From the NCBI RefSeq assembly GCF_021730395.1, contig NC_069369.1, positions 69,281,501 to 69,345,500 of the forward strand: a stretch of 64,000 nt of DNA. The letters are read 5' to 3'. The stretch comes from Mercenaria mercenaria (lineage: Eukaryota > Mollusca > Bivalvia > Venerida > Veneridae). The translations under genes were made by a program, and so were the position numbers. The notes beneath the pieces are model-generated. The model did no database searches, was not told the DNA's origin, and saw only the letters and a program-made list of their open reading frames with translations. Positions 44,967 through 57,149 of this stretch are shown here, in pieces (positions within the stretch are counted from its first letter, which is position 1; each line of letters starts with the position of its first letter).

Positions 44967-46161
44967 TAGGGCTGTCATCGATAGAAACGATATCGATGTA
45001 TCAACGATATTTTTTGGTCGATCGATTATCGATTCCCATTTTCAAAAATCGATATTTTACAGAGAGAAAAAACAACTGTCTAGATAAACACTCAGACCCT
45101 CTAAAACAACTTTTTCTGCCTGCAAAAATGTGCCGAAAGTAACGAAAGTTGTCAAAAAAGGTCATGTCTAAACTTGTACCGTAGCAGTCTTTTCCCACTA
45201 GCCGGCACTACCTATATGGGTACAAGTAAAAAGGGCTCAACTTCAGAATCTACTTGCAAAAAGTTACGTTGTCCTGTCTTGAAAGGTCGCTTCGTTGTTT
45301 GTGCATGTAAAAACATAGAGTATATATACTGTTTCTACGTCAATCTCGGCTTTTTACTTGTTCGCGTATAGCTGATCACTCAGTAAAAGGTACAGAATTT
45401 AGCTAGTGCCCGTAACAATAACAATCAAAGATGGCCGAAGAGGAAGCCGTCGCCGGCTTAAATAGTGGAAAAACAGTCAAAAGACGGAAGGAAAAGCTTT
45501 GTTTGGGTTCGTAGAAACACAGGGTGTTGCTTAAACATGCCTTTCAGTACAACAAACAAACAGTCAAACACTACAAATTTGAGGCCCATTGAAAACGTGG
45601 GCAGAAGTTAAAAAAGAAAAAAGAAAAAAAAACAACAAAAAAAAAAAACAACAAAACACGCGGTGCCAGTACCTAATCCGAATGTAAACTTGTGCAAGGT
45701 AAAAATTAAGACAGGGTATGAAACAGGCTAAAAATAAATAAAAACATTGTAAATAAATAAATTAATTAATTTGATAAATAAATAGATATCTGTGGAAGAG
45801 AAATGCAGAATTTTAGCTGTTTGAAACCCAACTCCAGTGCCTGGTATTATAGTTTACTAGGTTGTAAAGTAGGATAAATGCAAAAGAGGAGTGAAGGCAC
45901 AGTGAAGATCTATAAAAGATTTCATTAATTTTCATTTATTTTATTTATTTCATAGATACAAATGCAACACAATCGAACAGTAATATAAAAAGTAGGCAAA
46001 AAAAAGAAGACATAACATTAACAAGAAGGTATATAGCATGCCCATAAACAAAGAGATTGTTAATCTAACTTAATAATCGATATATCGATGTACCGTCGAT
46101 ATTTGTCTTCCGATATATCGGTATCGTCGATATGCAAAAGACCCAATCAATGACAGCCCTA
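44967..46161 (+). mobile_element. Non-autonomous hAT element, copy A
   Basis: Termini TAGGGCTGTCATCGAT and ATCAATGACAGCCCTA form a 12 bp perfect inverted repeat (16 bp with one mismatch). An 8 bp target duplication GAAAAAGG (44959-44966, 46162-46169) is perfect. TATCGAT-rich subterminal repeats follow each end. Inside, ATG at about 45431 opens MAEEEAVAGLNSGKTVKRRK and stops after seven more codons; this may be the start of a lost transposase. The rest is AT-rich filler, so the element is a deletion derivative. Confidence 0.9.
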
Positions 46162-46169
46162 GAAAAAGG

Positions 46170-47461
46170 ACTGTAACTATACATGTGGATTGGAAATCGA
46201 GCAAAACGATGGTCTGTCAAAAATGGGCATGTGCCGGCTTGAATACAGACATGGCACTAAACAGATAATAAAGAATTTGTCACAAAATTTCAGATTTTTG
46301 TAATGTTTCTTTTATTTTATGTAACCGTGACAAATACCAGTCTATTTTATAGACAGATTGTAATAGTATATTGCACTTAGGATATAGACTGCCTATGTTC
46401 ACAGCTTCGAAAATAAAACTTAAGAAATGTATATATCATAGTATAGGAGCTAATCTAGCTTGAATATTGCTGGTGCTTGCTAGGAAAACAAAGTATTGAA
46501 CGTTATTTACGTCGTAGTAATATCTTGCCGTATACCATTTTTATTTACAAATGTACTTCACTTTTATTTTCTTATAATCCATATATGATTAAATTCAGTT
46601 TAAAAATCACAAGTTTTTTCTTTTGACGCTATGATGCCATCTCTTTTTTGCATTATCTCTAAGTCTAATGAATTCTAATGTCATCTTGTTGAACCTCAAC
46701 TAATTATATTAGAAGTAGTATATTATTAGTATGTTTTACTGCTATTGAAACTGAATTATGTGGGAAGGAACTGGTCCATTGTTAGAATAATGTGCGCACT
46801 GCAACAAGACACATTTCCAATTCCAAAAGATATGCAAACCTCTTAATTGTGATACGAGCTTCTATATAATCCGCTGCAATAAGATATGTATTAGAATTAA
46901 AGTTTCAAATGTCTACAGGTGTCAATTCTTAAATGATAAGACACCAGTTACCGTCTGGCTTACGCTGATATTTCTTCTAAATTTACCGATCTCGAGTGTG
47001 TGTGAGCTTACAATTACTAATAATAGTCTCTTGATTTCAAAATATTTAGTATCTTTTTGTGCATTTTTATATCGGTGATAAAGTCAGTGATTTGATACTC
47101 AAAATAAAAAAGATGATTATGTCCTCTGACAGCATATCATTGTAAAAAAACAACAACAAAAAACAAGAAACAAACAGAAAACAGATAAGGGCTGTAACGT
47201 AACTGATAAAACCTGGTTTCGATGCAAAGTCAATAACCCATTTTATATTCATAAATAATACGAATTTCTGCTTGACTCTGATTTCATTAAAGATTTGAAT
47301 TATAAACCAAGTCCAGACGTAAAGCCTTGTCTGCATGTGTGTGTGCGCGCGTCTTATGCATGTTCCACACAGGGGTCCGGAACATATCTACGATGGTAAA
47401 TAACGGTTAAATTGTAAATGGACATCATTTAAGACATTATCATACAATATTTATCTTACTA
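46170..47461. other. No gene seen
   Basis: AT-rich sequence between the two hAT copies. The minus-strand frame 47067-47336 is hydrophobic and low in complexity, and has no supporting splice or family signal. A short GT/GC alternating run lies at 47336-47352. Confidence 0.45.
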
Positions 47462-48653
47462 TAGGGCTGTCATCGATAGAAACGATATCGATGTATCAAC
47501 GATATTTTTTTGGTCGATCGATTATCGATTCCCATTTTCAAAAATCGATATTTTACAGAGAGAAAAAACAACTGTCTAGATAAACACTCAGACCCTCTAA
47601 AACAACTTTTTCTGCCTGCAAAAATGTGCCGAAAGTAACGGAAGTTGTCAAAAAAGGTCATGTCTAAACTTGTACCGTAGCAGTCTTTTCCCACTAGCCG
47701 GCACTACCTATATGGGTACAAGTAAAAAGGGCTCAACTTCAGAATCTACTTGCAAAAAGTTACGTTGTCCTGTCTTGAAAGGTCGCTTCGTTGTTTGTGC
47801 ATGAAAAAACCTAGAGTATATATACTGTTTCTACGTCAATCTCGGCTTTTTACTTGTTCGCGTATAGCTGATCACTCAGTAAAAGGTACAGAATTTAGCT
47901 AGTGCCCGTAACAATAACAATCAAAGATGGCCGAAGAGGAAGCCGTCGCCGGCTTAAATAGTGGAAAAACAGTCAAAAGACGGAAGGAAAAGCTTTGTTT
48001 GGGTTCGTAGAAACACAGGGTGTTGCTTAAACATGCCTTTCAGTACAACAAACAAACAGTCAAACACTACAAATTTGAGGCCCATTGAAAACGTGGGCAG
48101 AAGTTAAAAAAGAAAAAAGAAAAAAAACAACAAAAAAAAAACAACAAAACACGCGGTGCCAGTACCTAATCCGAATGTAAACTTGTGCAAGGTAAAAATT
48201 AAGACAGGGTATGAAACAGGCTAAAAATAAATAAAAACATTGTAAATAAATAAATTAATTAATTTGATAAATAAATAGATATCTGTGGAAGAGAAATGCA
48301 GAATTTTAGCTGTTTGAAACCCAACTCCAGTGCCTGGTATTATAGTTTACTAGGTTGTAAAGTAGGATAAATGCAAAAGAGGAGTGAAGGCACAATGAAG
48401 ATCTATAAAAGATTTCATTAATTTTCATTTATTTTATTTATTTCATAGATACAAATGCAACACAATCGAACAGTAATATAAAAAGTAGGCAAAAAAAGAA
48501 GACATAACATTAACAAGAAGGTATATAGCATGCCCATAAACAAAGAGATTGTTAATCTAACTTAATAATCGATATATCGATGTATCGTCGATATTTGTCT
48601 TCCGATATATCGGTATCGTCGATATGCAAAAGACCCAATCAATGACAGCCCTA
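47462..48653 (+). mobile_element. Non-autonomous hAT element, copy B
   Basis: Nearly identical to copy A (a handful of substitutions and small run-length changes over 1.19 kb). It has the same termini and its own perfect 8 bp duplication TCTTACTA (47454-47461, 48654-48661). The separate target duplications show two independent insertions rather than a duplication of the region. Confidence 0.9.
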
Positions 48654-48661
48654 TCTTACTA

Positions 48662-50431
48662 CTGTTTATTAATATAAGTATCTACAAATATTGCATGACA
48701 GTTTTATGGCTAAGATCACCCGGGTGCTTCATAGACATCATAGCTTTTGTAATGACCCACTGTGGTTTGATGGGGTTACATGCCTTTTAGAGTTAAGATA
48801 GGTATTTCAATGACCTTGACCCCTACTGTCAACAATGGTTTTTAAAGTGGAAAGTGTCTTTAGCTCAGTCAAGAATCAATAAATTCATCCAAAACACTTT
48901 GCTTATTAATCTTAATAATATTCTAAATTTGGTGATGCAACTTTGCAGAAATTCTTTTTATCCAAAATAAGTTAAAAATTAGAAAAATGTGGCCACTTCC
49001 AATAATTCCTTCTTAGTCTATGTGAAAATTTTTGAGAAACTGCTTACTCTTGGAATGATAAACCATGACATGCTCAATACCTAAACACATAATTAGAGGA
49101 AAAATACAAGAATCAAAATATCTGTTGCTAAAATTAATTAGTTACACCATTTTTTATGAAAAAATAGTGTCCTATACAATACAGGAGGCGAGAGTTGAAA
49201 GTGCTGTAGTTTTTTGTAAAACACTTTATATGGTAAAATACTGTATTATTATGAAAGATATAATGTTACTGAATACATCTGCATCATTTTTGAAATGAAA
49301 ATTCTTTATCTTAAAAAGTCACTGAAATACCTACCTAAATAAATTGCATATAACAACCCCTTCGCCCGCCCCTAATAGCTTTCGCGACATATTTTTCTGT
49401 CCATCGTCTGGTTTAGTACCTGTAGTGTTAGATTTCGTTATGCCAGATCATGCAGATGCATTCAATAGCTTGATTATATCATCCTTGTTGTCCAGTTAAC
49501 CTAGCAGACAGAAAACGGACCTAAAAATTTGACTTTCGAACCCGGAAGTCAAGGGACAATGGCCTCAAAGATATCAAAACACTAAACAGAAAGAGATCAT
49601 AGTATTGACAATATATAACACTTTAAAAGTCAAAAGTCAATAGATTAGACGAAATAGAAAACACATTAATTAATATATTATTCTATCTTATGACTACGTA
49701 AACACAAATTACCACGATATCATGTATGATATTAATACGAAAAACCTACCTTATAAACGCATTAAATTGTCCGTATTTATGTCCATTAAGCGTAGAGAAA
49801 TATTTCACAATTTACAACGTTATCATGTGTATACACATATTATTTATTTGACATAAATGATAACCCAGGTGTGTGTTTAGCAGGTAAAAATATTTAAATT
49901 TGTCACACATCTATAAATAGATACTTCGTTTTGTTGACATTAAGTTCTCAATGTCAGTTAGACTTGAGATTAGACGCACAGAAGACCAATCCCTGTTTTA
50001 TTGTATTTGTTTAATGCATTACGCCTGCGGTATAAAAAACTTCTGTTCAAACTACAGGTCAGATTTTAATTCTTTTGAAATATTTACAAGTCACTGAAAT
50101 ATCAGCCTACAAATTTACATTTTTAATACACTGAAACACTAACATACGCGAGTTTTGAGGCCCTAACTACCACACAGATCTACATCAAGTCACATAATAA
50201 CAAAATATTTGTTGAATTGTGTACTAAACAAACAAGCAAAGCATAATTATAGTCAAAATAACTTTTCTTGTAATTGATGCTCATCTACAACAAGTGCAGG
50301 ATGCATGCGTTTCTTAACATTGAAATTCTTAATTATAATATCAATGATAATAAAAACATTAAAAATGATATTAAATAATGCATTTATTTATTTATGACTT
50401 GCTCCAGTTGGCACATACTTTATGACTTTAG
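48662..50431. other. No gene seen
   Basis: AT-rich noncoding sequence. The frame 49065-49298 lacks splice or family support. A short TGACCTTGACCCC box occurs near 48820 without an array. Confidence 0.45.
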
Positions 50432-51780
50432 CAGTGCCGTAGCCAGACACAAATTTTAACCGAGGCAAACTAGGGGCGTCCGGGTGCATGCCAGCCATTC
50501 CAAGCCCCGCCTAAATTTTTTCCCCATGGCATCTCTGGTGCGTTTGGAGCACTCTCAACTGTGTAATACACAGTAAAATCGTCCTTTTAGCCTATTTCTC
50601 AGTCACTTTCAAACTTTCATATTTTAAGAAAAAAATATATATTGATAACAAGAAACCATCAGTAAAGACATACAGCACTGCTATTTTTCAGTTACTAGTA
50701 GATTCAATAGTTTACAACCCGAGAGGGCGTAGGTACGTGAGGGGCTCTGTCCGTGATGGGGGGGGGGGGGGGGGGGGGGGGGGGAGGGGTTGAGGTCAGG
50801 GGTCTCCCCCTAAAATGTTTTGAAATACAGGCATGACATGACTTTTTTTTTTTGGTTTTTGTTTTTAATTTGAGGTACTGAAGGGGCTCTATTTTTTTTT
50901 TTGAACTACAGATACGAAATGATGGCCTATGGGGCATTTTCGGTCTTAATGTTCAGGTATTTTAGGAAGAACCACCTCAATTTAGGGGGGCCAGGGGATT
51001 AATACAGGTATGAAATGGTGACCTCTGGTGCTTTGTTTGGTCTAAAGTTTAAGGTGTGGGAGAGGGGACCCCTGCATTTTTCTCCCTCTGAAAATTTTTT
51101 AAATACAAGTATGAAATGGTGGCCTATGATGCATATTTTGGTCTAAATTTTGAGGTACTGCAGGGGAAAACCCTCATTTTAGGAGTCATGGGCTCTCCCC
51201 CTGGAAGTTTTTGAAATATAGGTATGAAATGGTGGCCTCTGGTGCATGTTTTGGTCTAAATTTTAAGTTGTTGGAGGGGTTTCCCCCATATTTTAGTGGG
51301 TCAGTGGGCTTTCTTCCTGGAAAATTTTGAAATACAGATATGAAATGGTGGCCTTAGTATGGTGCATTTTTTGGTCTAAATTTTGAGGTACTGTAGGGGG
51401 AACCCCTCATTCTAGTGGGTCTGGGGGCACTAACCCCTGGAAAAGTTTGAATTACAGGTATGAAATGGTGGTCTCTGGTGCATTTCTCAGCCAATTTTGG
51501 GGGAGGGGGAGGGCAAGGGCCTACTCGGTCCGGCCCTGGATCTGGCCTGGCCAGGCTATCAATAGGACTGCTAGGATTTCTGTCTCACCTTGCCTCAATG
51601 ATGTCATGAGGCAAATGATATTCTGATATATTCTAATGGTGTTAATATACTTTTTTGAACTTTTATAACTGAATTTTCATGAGTGTGATAGGCCTGCTTT
51701 TTACTCCTTTTTTATTTTTGGCTCCTCAAATTTTAACCGAGGCAACTGCCTCGGTTTGCCTCAGTGTGGCTACGGCACTG
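50432..51780. mobile_element. DNA element with CAGTGCCGTAGCCA termini
   Basis: The left end CAGTGCCGTAGCCAGACAC and the right end TGTGGCTACGGCACTG are inverted copies, followed inward by AAATTTTAACCGAGGCAAAC on both sides. TTTAG flanks both ends (50427-50431, 51781-51785), a possible 5 bp target duplication. The body is a ~110 bp tandem repeat (TATGAAATGGTGGCCTCTGG, TTTTGGTCTAAATTTTGAGG, GTACTGTAGGGG). No transposase is seen; superfamily unassigned. Confidence 0.75.
50758..50784. repeat. Poly-G run
   Basis: About 27 consecutive G inside the 50432-51780 element. The true length is uncertain because such runs are error-prone in sequencing. Confidence 0.9.
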
Positions 51781-51785
51781 TTTAG

Positions 51786-52381
51786 CTGACTAACTGAAGA
51801 TGCATTTTACTGCTATTTGTTCTAACATTCCATGCAAACACTGAAACCACAATAAACAAAGGTCTTTGTGAATTATTCAGTATAAGGTTTCGGAGGGTAA
51901 ATGCGTAAATTAAAAGAGAATCTTGAAGTTCTGAACGCTGGTGAGAAACACTACACGTGCGTCTATAATAAACGTTTGTGTAAACTTCATTCTGAGGCAC
52001 GTGATTGCGAGTGAAACTGGTGGTTTGTAAAACAAAAAGCATTGTTCGTGAACACCATATTTTACATGTTAACGAGTCAAGTCACTTTAATTGTTTTAAA
52101 GTTATTTGTACATAGCGCCGCCCGTGACTTCTGCACTCCGGTATGGTACATAGCGAACGGTACCTGTAATGGTGCCCTAAAACACATAGTTAAAACATGT
52201 TTGCGGGACGGATACGTTGTTGCCCGGGCCCGTTATGTTAGCTCCATGGATACGGATTGTTGTTAGGGCTTTGGTGGCATCCATCGTCTCAAAAATTGCA
52301 GAGACAACACAACATTGCGACACATCAGTGCGGCACTTGGCGTGTGAGGACGATATCACATACAGCATCACGACATAAAAT
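51786..52381. other. No gene seen
   Basis: Overlapping short open frames occur on both strands (51782-52266) with no family resemblance. Confidence 0.4.
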
Positions 52382-52622
52382 GAGCTGCGCCATGAGAAAA
52401 CCAACATTGTGCATTTGCGACCAGCATTGATCCAGACCAGCCTGCGCATCCACGCAGTCTGGTCAGGATCCACGCTGTTCGCTTATGATTTCTCTAATTG
52501 CAATAGGCTTTGATAGCGAACAGCATGGATCCTGACCAGACTGCGCGGATGCGGATGCGCAGGCTGGTCTGGATCCATGCTGGTCGCAAATGCACGATGT
52601 TGGTTTTCTCATGGTGCGGCTC
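52382..52622. repeat. Palindromic repeat, copy e
   Basis: One of the most complete copies: arms of about 110 bp around a loop CTCTAATTGCAATAGGCTTT. AAAT flanks both ends. Confidence 0.9.
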
Positions 52623-53536
52623 AAATAACGGTTAAATCAGGTCAAAATTATGTATTAGAATTGTAGCAGATGCATATGATCTACTATTGTTATTCATTTT
52701 AAACATGTTTGTTGCTGACAAAATAACATGCTAATTGTACTATTGGTAAGGAGACACCGACTCTTCATATTAGTTTATTCAATCAAACTGTTACATTATC
52801 ATGTGACCTGACTTAAATAAAAGTAATGTTGTTGTTGTTGTTGTTTGGTGGTGAACTCTGAAGTGCAAGTATTGCTCGATTAAAATGTTACTTAATATGT
52901 CACCTTGCAAACCGTTTTCAGAACTCCGCAATTTAATACATGTAGTTTACTTTTTTACTACGTCAGTTGTAAAATACAACACTACAACGTCATTATGGCT
53001 TTTGTTGTTTGTCTACTCATACAGTTTTCTTTTTTTAAACGAAGAAATGCATTTATCCAAAGAGGGCCAGACAACGTTCAAATTTTACTTGATGTTTAAA
53101 TTCTTTGGGAAAAAAACACAAATCTTAAGGATCAGTATGAGCCATTCCCTACTTTGTACTTGATTATGCGATACAAGTAACAAGGTAACTTGTTGTGATG
53201 AAATATTTTACAATAAATGATTTTTATCTTTCAGTGTAAAATTAATTAAAGTAATAGCCAACGGTCATTTTACTGCACAATATTATATTTTCACAAGCAC
53301 ATTTCCACACACTTGTCATTTTGCCGATACACTACATAGAAAATTGATATATGGAATGTTTTTTTTTTTGTTGTTGTTGATCTTTTTCAAATACAAGGAT
53401 TATCTATATTTATTCTCTGCTTGTGGCGTCTTGAGTTAATAAGAATAGATTAGCAGGTATGTTAGACCATTATTTTTTCTTGAATGCTAATTATCAATTA
53501 CATATATAGAGGATATTACATGAGCGTCTTTTCATA
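52623..53536. other. No gene seen
   Basis: The plus-strand frames 52885-53163 and 52905-53099 overlap in two frames, are rich in Phe/Leu/Lys codons from AT-rich DNA, and have no domain. A (GTT)n run lies near 52828-52845 and poly-T near 53360. Confidence 0.45.
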
Positions 53537-53628
53537 TTGAATTTATTAAACGAGTTGAATAAAATGATAAAATGCGAGGCTCTGCCGAGCATTTTATCAA
53601 TTTTATTCAACGAGTTTAATAAATTCAA
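53537..53628. repeat. Hairpin repeat
   Basis: TTGAATTTATTAAACGAGTT and GAATAAAATGATAAAATGC are inverted after the loop GAGGCTCTGCCGA. Just beyond, TTTTTATCACATGTTA (53655) and AACATGTGATAAAAA (53811) form a second, wider inverted pair. It is probably a fold-back element or two nested ones. Confidence 0.65.
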
Positions 53629-53944
53629 TGTGGAAAGTCACAAATGTAATATTCTTTTTATCACATGTTAGACTTTCCTGTCGAAAAATAAAAAATTCTA
53701 CTTTATTTTACTATATAAACAAGACAATTTGACCAACGTCGCCTGTACTATAAACGACGTCGACGTCAAAGCTTTATTAGTAATGGCGTTATTACACCCC
53801 CGCGATGTCAAACATGTGATAAAAACATTTAAGAGTGTTGCATGATTCTGTATATACAATGAGCGGTCAATATTTTGTAATATGTTTCCGAGCTATATTC
53901 AGCAATAAATTTTGCTGAACTGAGGAGAAAAGGGACATTTACTG

Positions 53945-54075
53945 TTGATGTCATGTAATAAAACACTTATTTAATGGCTCGCCAGTCAATAGTCAAAACT
54001 ATTTGCCAACGGACCATCAAACGACGAACAATAGTTTTGGCTATTGCTCGGCAAAACATACAGTAAATGAATACT
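53945..54075. repeat. Fold-back repeat family D, copy 2
   Basis: TAATAAAACACTTATTTAAT, then GGCTCGCCAGTCAATAGTC, with the right half AATAGTTTTGGCTATTGCTC inverted. See 39700-39840. Confidence 0.6.
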
Positions 54076-54714
54076 TTTAAGTTTTGTGGATTTTTTAAAG
54101 TTTGATTTACAAACTATTGTAGTTCTTTCTGTTTAATACGCTAATGTCTATATATTATTTAAAGTGGAATTATACGCATTTCTCGGGTAAAATACCGCCG
54201 AAATAGATGTGTGTGTAAAAAGAGTGGAGGGAAATTATAGCTTTTAACCTAATATACCAAACACTTCCTGTTACCAGTACGAAATAATAACTTTCCAAAT
54301 ATGACTTTGTTTATTTTGACTGGGGCAATCTTTTTAAGAAAAGTCACACCGCACGAAGGATTTGCTTCCCTTCAACTTCAGAAATCTCTACCTTGGTAAG
54401 GGAGATTACTGCATAGAAGACTGAAGAAAAGAACTATTCTTCTATTTTACTAGCCCGATGTATTTATTTCTAAAGCATTAACTTAAATTACTTATGCGGC
54501 ATTATCGTTAATTTAACCCATTTAGATGCACAGCAACCGAGAACATTCACCAAAAACACTCGATGTATAAAGATGCGCATAGTGCCACTTTAAGGAAGCT
54601 GATGTTTTAAATTCAAACTTGAATTATTTGCAATTTGTTTAATATCTTATTTGACTACATGCACTGGTAGCAAGTTCTATTATTACAGAAATATCATTTT
54701 ATTTATTATTACGT

Positions 54715-54835
54715 TTACTTTTATTGAATGGCTTGCCGATCCATAATCACAGCTATTTCCCCTTAGCTTTTCGGCAAATAGTGTTTACCATTTACCGACA
54801 CGCAATTCAATAAGTGTTTTATTATATGACCTCAG
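54715..54835. repeat. Fold-back repeat family D, copy 3
   Basis: TTATTGAATGGCTTGCCG at the left, and CAATTCAATAAGTGTTTTAT with TATGA at the right, in inverted arrangement. Confidence 0.6.
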
Positions 54836-54919
54836 GAATATGTTTGCACATATTTGTTTTTTATCTGTTGCATGGCTTAAGCCCAGAAAACATGGGTAAT
54901 ATATAGACCAATCACTTCC

Positions 54920-55120
54920 CAGCTGGCAATATATATGAGACCCATATGGGGTCCACATGAGATTTGCAAACGGGATTGGCATGGGTCCCAGATGGACTTC
55001 AGTATGGGACCTATATGGGTCTGATATGGGACCCACATGAGACCTACATGGACAATCTATATGGGCACCACATGGGCTATCTATAAGGGTCCCTGGTGGT
55101 GTTTGGAACTAGGTTACTTA
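54920..55120. repeat. Degenerate ATATGGGACC tandem motif
   Basis: Repeated words of the form CATATGGGGTCCACATGAG, ATGGGACCTATATGGGTC and CACATGGGCTATCTATA, spaced irregularly at about 12-24 bp. Related words recur at 55500-55550. One minus-strand frame is open over part of it (residues such as GPISDPYRSHTEVHLGP), but it has no domain and is treated as noncoding. Confidence 0.6.
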
Positions 55121-55691
55121 TTGGTCCCTAATGGGCAATCGACAATGGTAGGCTCCGTAACATTGTAGCTGTCCATGTGGTTGCTTCCGTATCACTATGG
55201 CCGGTTTAATTCTCTTGATCGGTTGCACCTCCAAGACACTTTATCACAGATTCTTTGTAATGTGGAAAAAGTAATGTCAGTCTGAGCACATGGTCATTAC
55301 AGTTATGACTATTTGCCAGATATCATGTTATATTTGTAAGGATTTTACTTGTTTCTAAAAAAAAAGACAAATCTTCAAGATTAGAAAGATAACCAAATAC
55401 GCATCTGAAAGATAGATTTGTACAGAACAAGAAAAAAGGGTATTAACATGTGATGAAAGTATAATGAAATGCTTTTTAGACTTTGGACATACGTGGCTCA
55501 TTTGTCCATGCCAAGCCCAGATATAGCCCATAAGGGTCCCATATATGCTATCCCAAAAGAGTTGTGCAAACACTTGAAAAACAATTTTTCAGTGTATCTG
55601 TCAAAGTTATTCCTACAATTTAAACAAGAACACTTCATTTAGCTATTTATATTGGTATGTTTCAGATTTTGAAACTAAAAGGCATTCAAGC

Positions 55692-57149
55692 ATGACGTTA
55701 CTGAGACGAAATGTTGTTATTGTCTTAGCTTGCGTAATTTTTCTTACCTTGGTCTACAAACACCAAAATCTTTACGCTGTTCAGAAAAGCGCAAGAAGAA
55801 GGAGGGGTAACTCCACATATAATAATGAACGCTCAGATTATCGAGTTGCTTCCCCTGGTAAACTCCGGAACACGAAAACAATTCAGTGGTTTGACACTTA
55901 CCACGATGGGCATGGCCTGCGTATGAAGGCGCATAATGTTCGACTGGACCAGTGTGAGTATAATAATTGTGAACTATTGGAACATAACATCGTCCCGGAA
56001 AGAGACAATAAAATTTATGGACCGCTCTCCGCCGACGCCGTCATCTTCCAGGGATGTCATTTGGGTCAATTTTTGCCGCCGGATCGCCGGGATGACAATC
56101 AGGTGTTTGTATTTGCAGAGAGAGAAACTTGGTGGTATATGGGAGCGTTCGAAAGGATGATGGACCCGGCTTTGAATAAAACGGAAAAACTCAAAAAAGA
56201 AAAGACTTTCTCAATGCAAATACCGGATGTATTGAAACATCCTAGTAAATATTTCAACATATTCCGATTTCGAAGTGTATTTAATTGGACAATGACGTAT
56301 CGTCGAGATTCGGACATTTATATGCCGTATGGAGAAATTTTATCTAAACGAGATGCCATTACCAGAAAGTATATTTCTCGTTTTGAAGTCAAAACGGATG
56401 AAAAGGACTATGACCGTATATTTTACAGAAAAACAAAGGAAGTGGTTTGGCTAGTGAGTGACTGCGAAACGAAATCAAAGCGCGAATACTATGTACAGCG
56501 GATGAGTAAGTATATCAATGTCGACATTTACGGAGCATGTGGAACACTTTCTTGTCCGAAAGGAAAATATGAAGATTCCGACAAGGATAATTGTTTAAAT
56601 AAAATCATAAGAGACTATAAGTTTATTCTGTCGTTTGAAAACACATTTCACACGGATTACGTCACAGAGAAGTTGTTTGATTGGTTTCCACGAGATATCG
56701 TGCAAATCGCTTATGGAATGGCAGACTACGAATCGATTACTCCACCTGGAACAGTCATCAACGCCGCAAATTTTATATCACCACAAGATTTGGCTAATTT
56801 TCTTAATCGACTCGCTGTGGATAAGAATAAATATGTTAAATACTTAAGGAACAAGGATAGACATTATTCCGCAGGTCTTGATGAGATGCAACAGAAAGCT
56901 TATTGCAATCTTTGTGAGAAATTGAACCACTTGGATAAAAACAGACGGGCATATCCTAACATTGGACTTTGGTGGCAGCTTAATGATACTTCGGCCTTTC
57001 AAGATTTGTACCTTCAAGCTTTTGGAGTTGAAGATAAAAAACAAAATAAGGTTATAAAGTACGTTTTTTATTTCATAATGTTTCTATGCACGTGTGCATT
57101 TTTCACGGTGACTTACTCCTATCTCAAGGGAGGAAAACATAATAGCTGA
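55692..57149 (+). CDS. Alpha-1,3-fucosyltransferase (GT10 family)
   Basis: A 485-residue uninterrupted frame. It would transfer fucose from GDP-fucose to N-acetylglucosamine or related acceptors on glycans in the Golgi. Residues 8-22 form a signal anchor after MTLLRRN, giving type II topology, with a basic stem (SARRRRGN). The GT10 signatures are present: FNWTMTYRRDSDIYMPYG at residues 197-214 and YKFILSFENTFHTDYVTEKL at 309-328, where family enzymes have YKF.L.FENS...DY.TEK. NKT, FNWT and NDTS are possible N-glycosylation sites. Unusual is a second hydrophobic stretch at residues 457-478 (YVFYFIMFLCTCAFFTVTYS) close to the C-terminus. An acceptor-like TATGTTTCAG ends at 55665, so a 5' untranslated exon may lie upstream. 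Exact linkage specificity cannot be told. Confidence 0.9.
   Translation: MTLLRRNVVIVLACVIFLTLVYKHQNLYAVQKSARRRRGNSTYNNERSDYRVASPGKLRNTKTIQWFDTYHDGHGLRMKAHNVRLDQCEYNNCELLEHNIVPERDNKIYGPLSADAVIFQGCHLGQFLPPDRRDDNQVFVFAERETWWYMGAFERMMDPALNKTEKLKKEKTFSMQIPDVLKHPSKYFNIFRFRSVFNWTMTYRRDSDIYMPYGEILSKRDAITRKYISRFEVKTDEKDYDRIFYRKTKEVVWLVSDCETKSKREYYVQRMSKYINVDIYGACGTLSCPKGKYEDSDKDNCLNKIIRDYKFILSFENTFHTDYVTEKLFDWFPRDIVQIAYGMADYESITPPGTVINAANFISPQDLANFLNRLAVDKNKYVKYLRNKDRHYSAGLDEMQQKAYCNLCEKLNHLDKNRRAYPNIGLWWQLNDTSAFQDLYLQAFGVEDKKQNKVIKYVFYFIMFLCTCAFFTVTYSYLKGGKHNS

Noticed and set aside
44967-48653. Segmental duplication of a 1.2 kb region
   Set aside because: Each copy has its own perfect 8 bp target duplication and inverted ends, so these are two transposon insertions.
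50704-50937. Proline-rich open frame
   Set aside because: It comes from the poly-G run read on the other strand.
52885-53163. Small membrane-like protein
   Set aside because: Overlapping open frames in AT-rich DNA with Phe/Leu-rich composition, no homologous family and no splice support.
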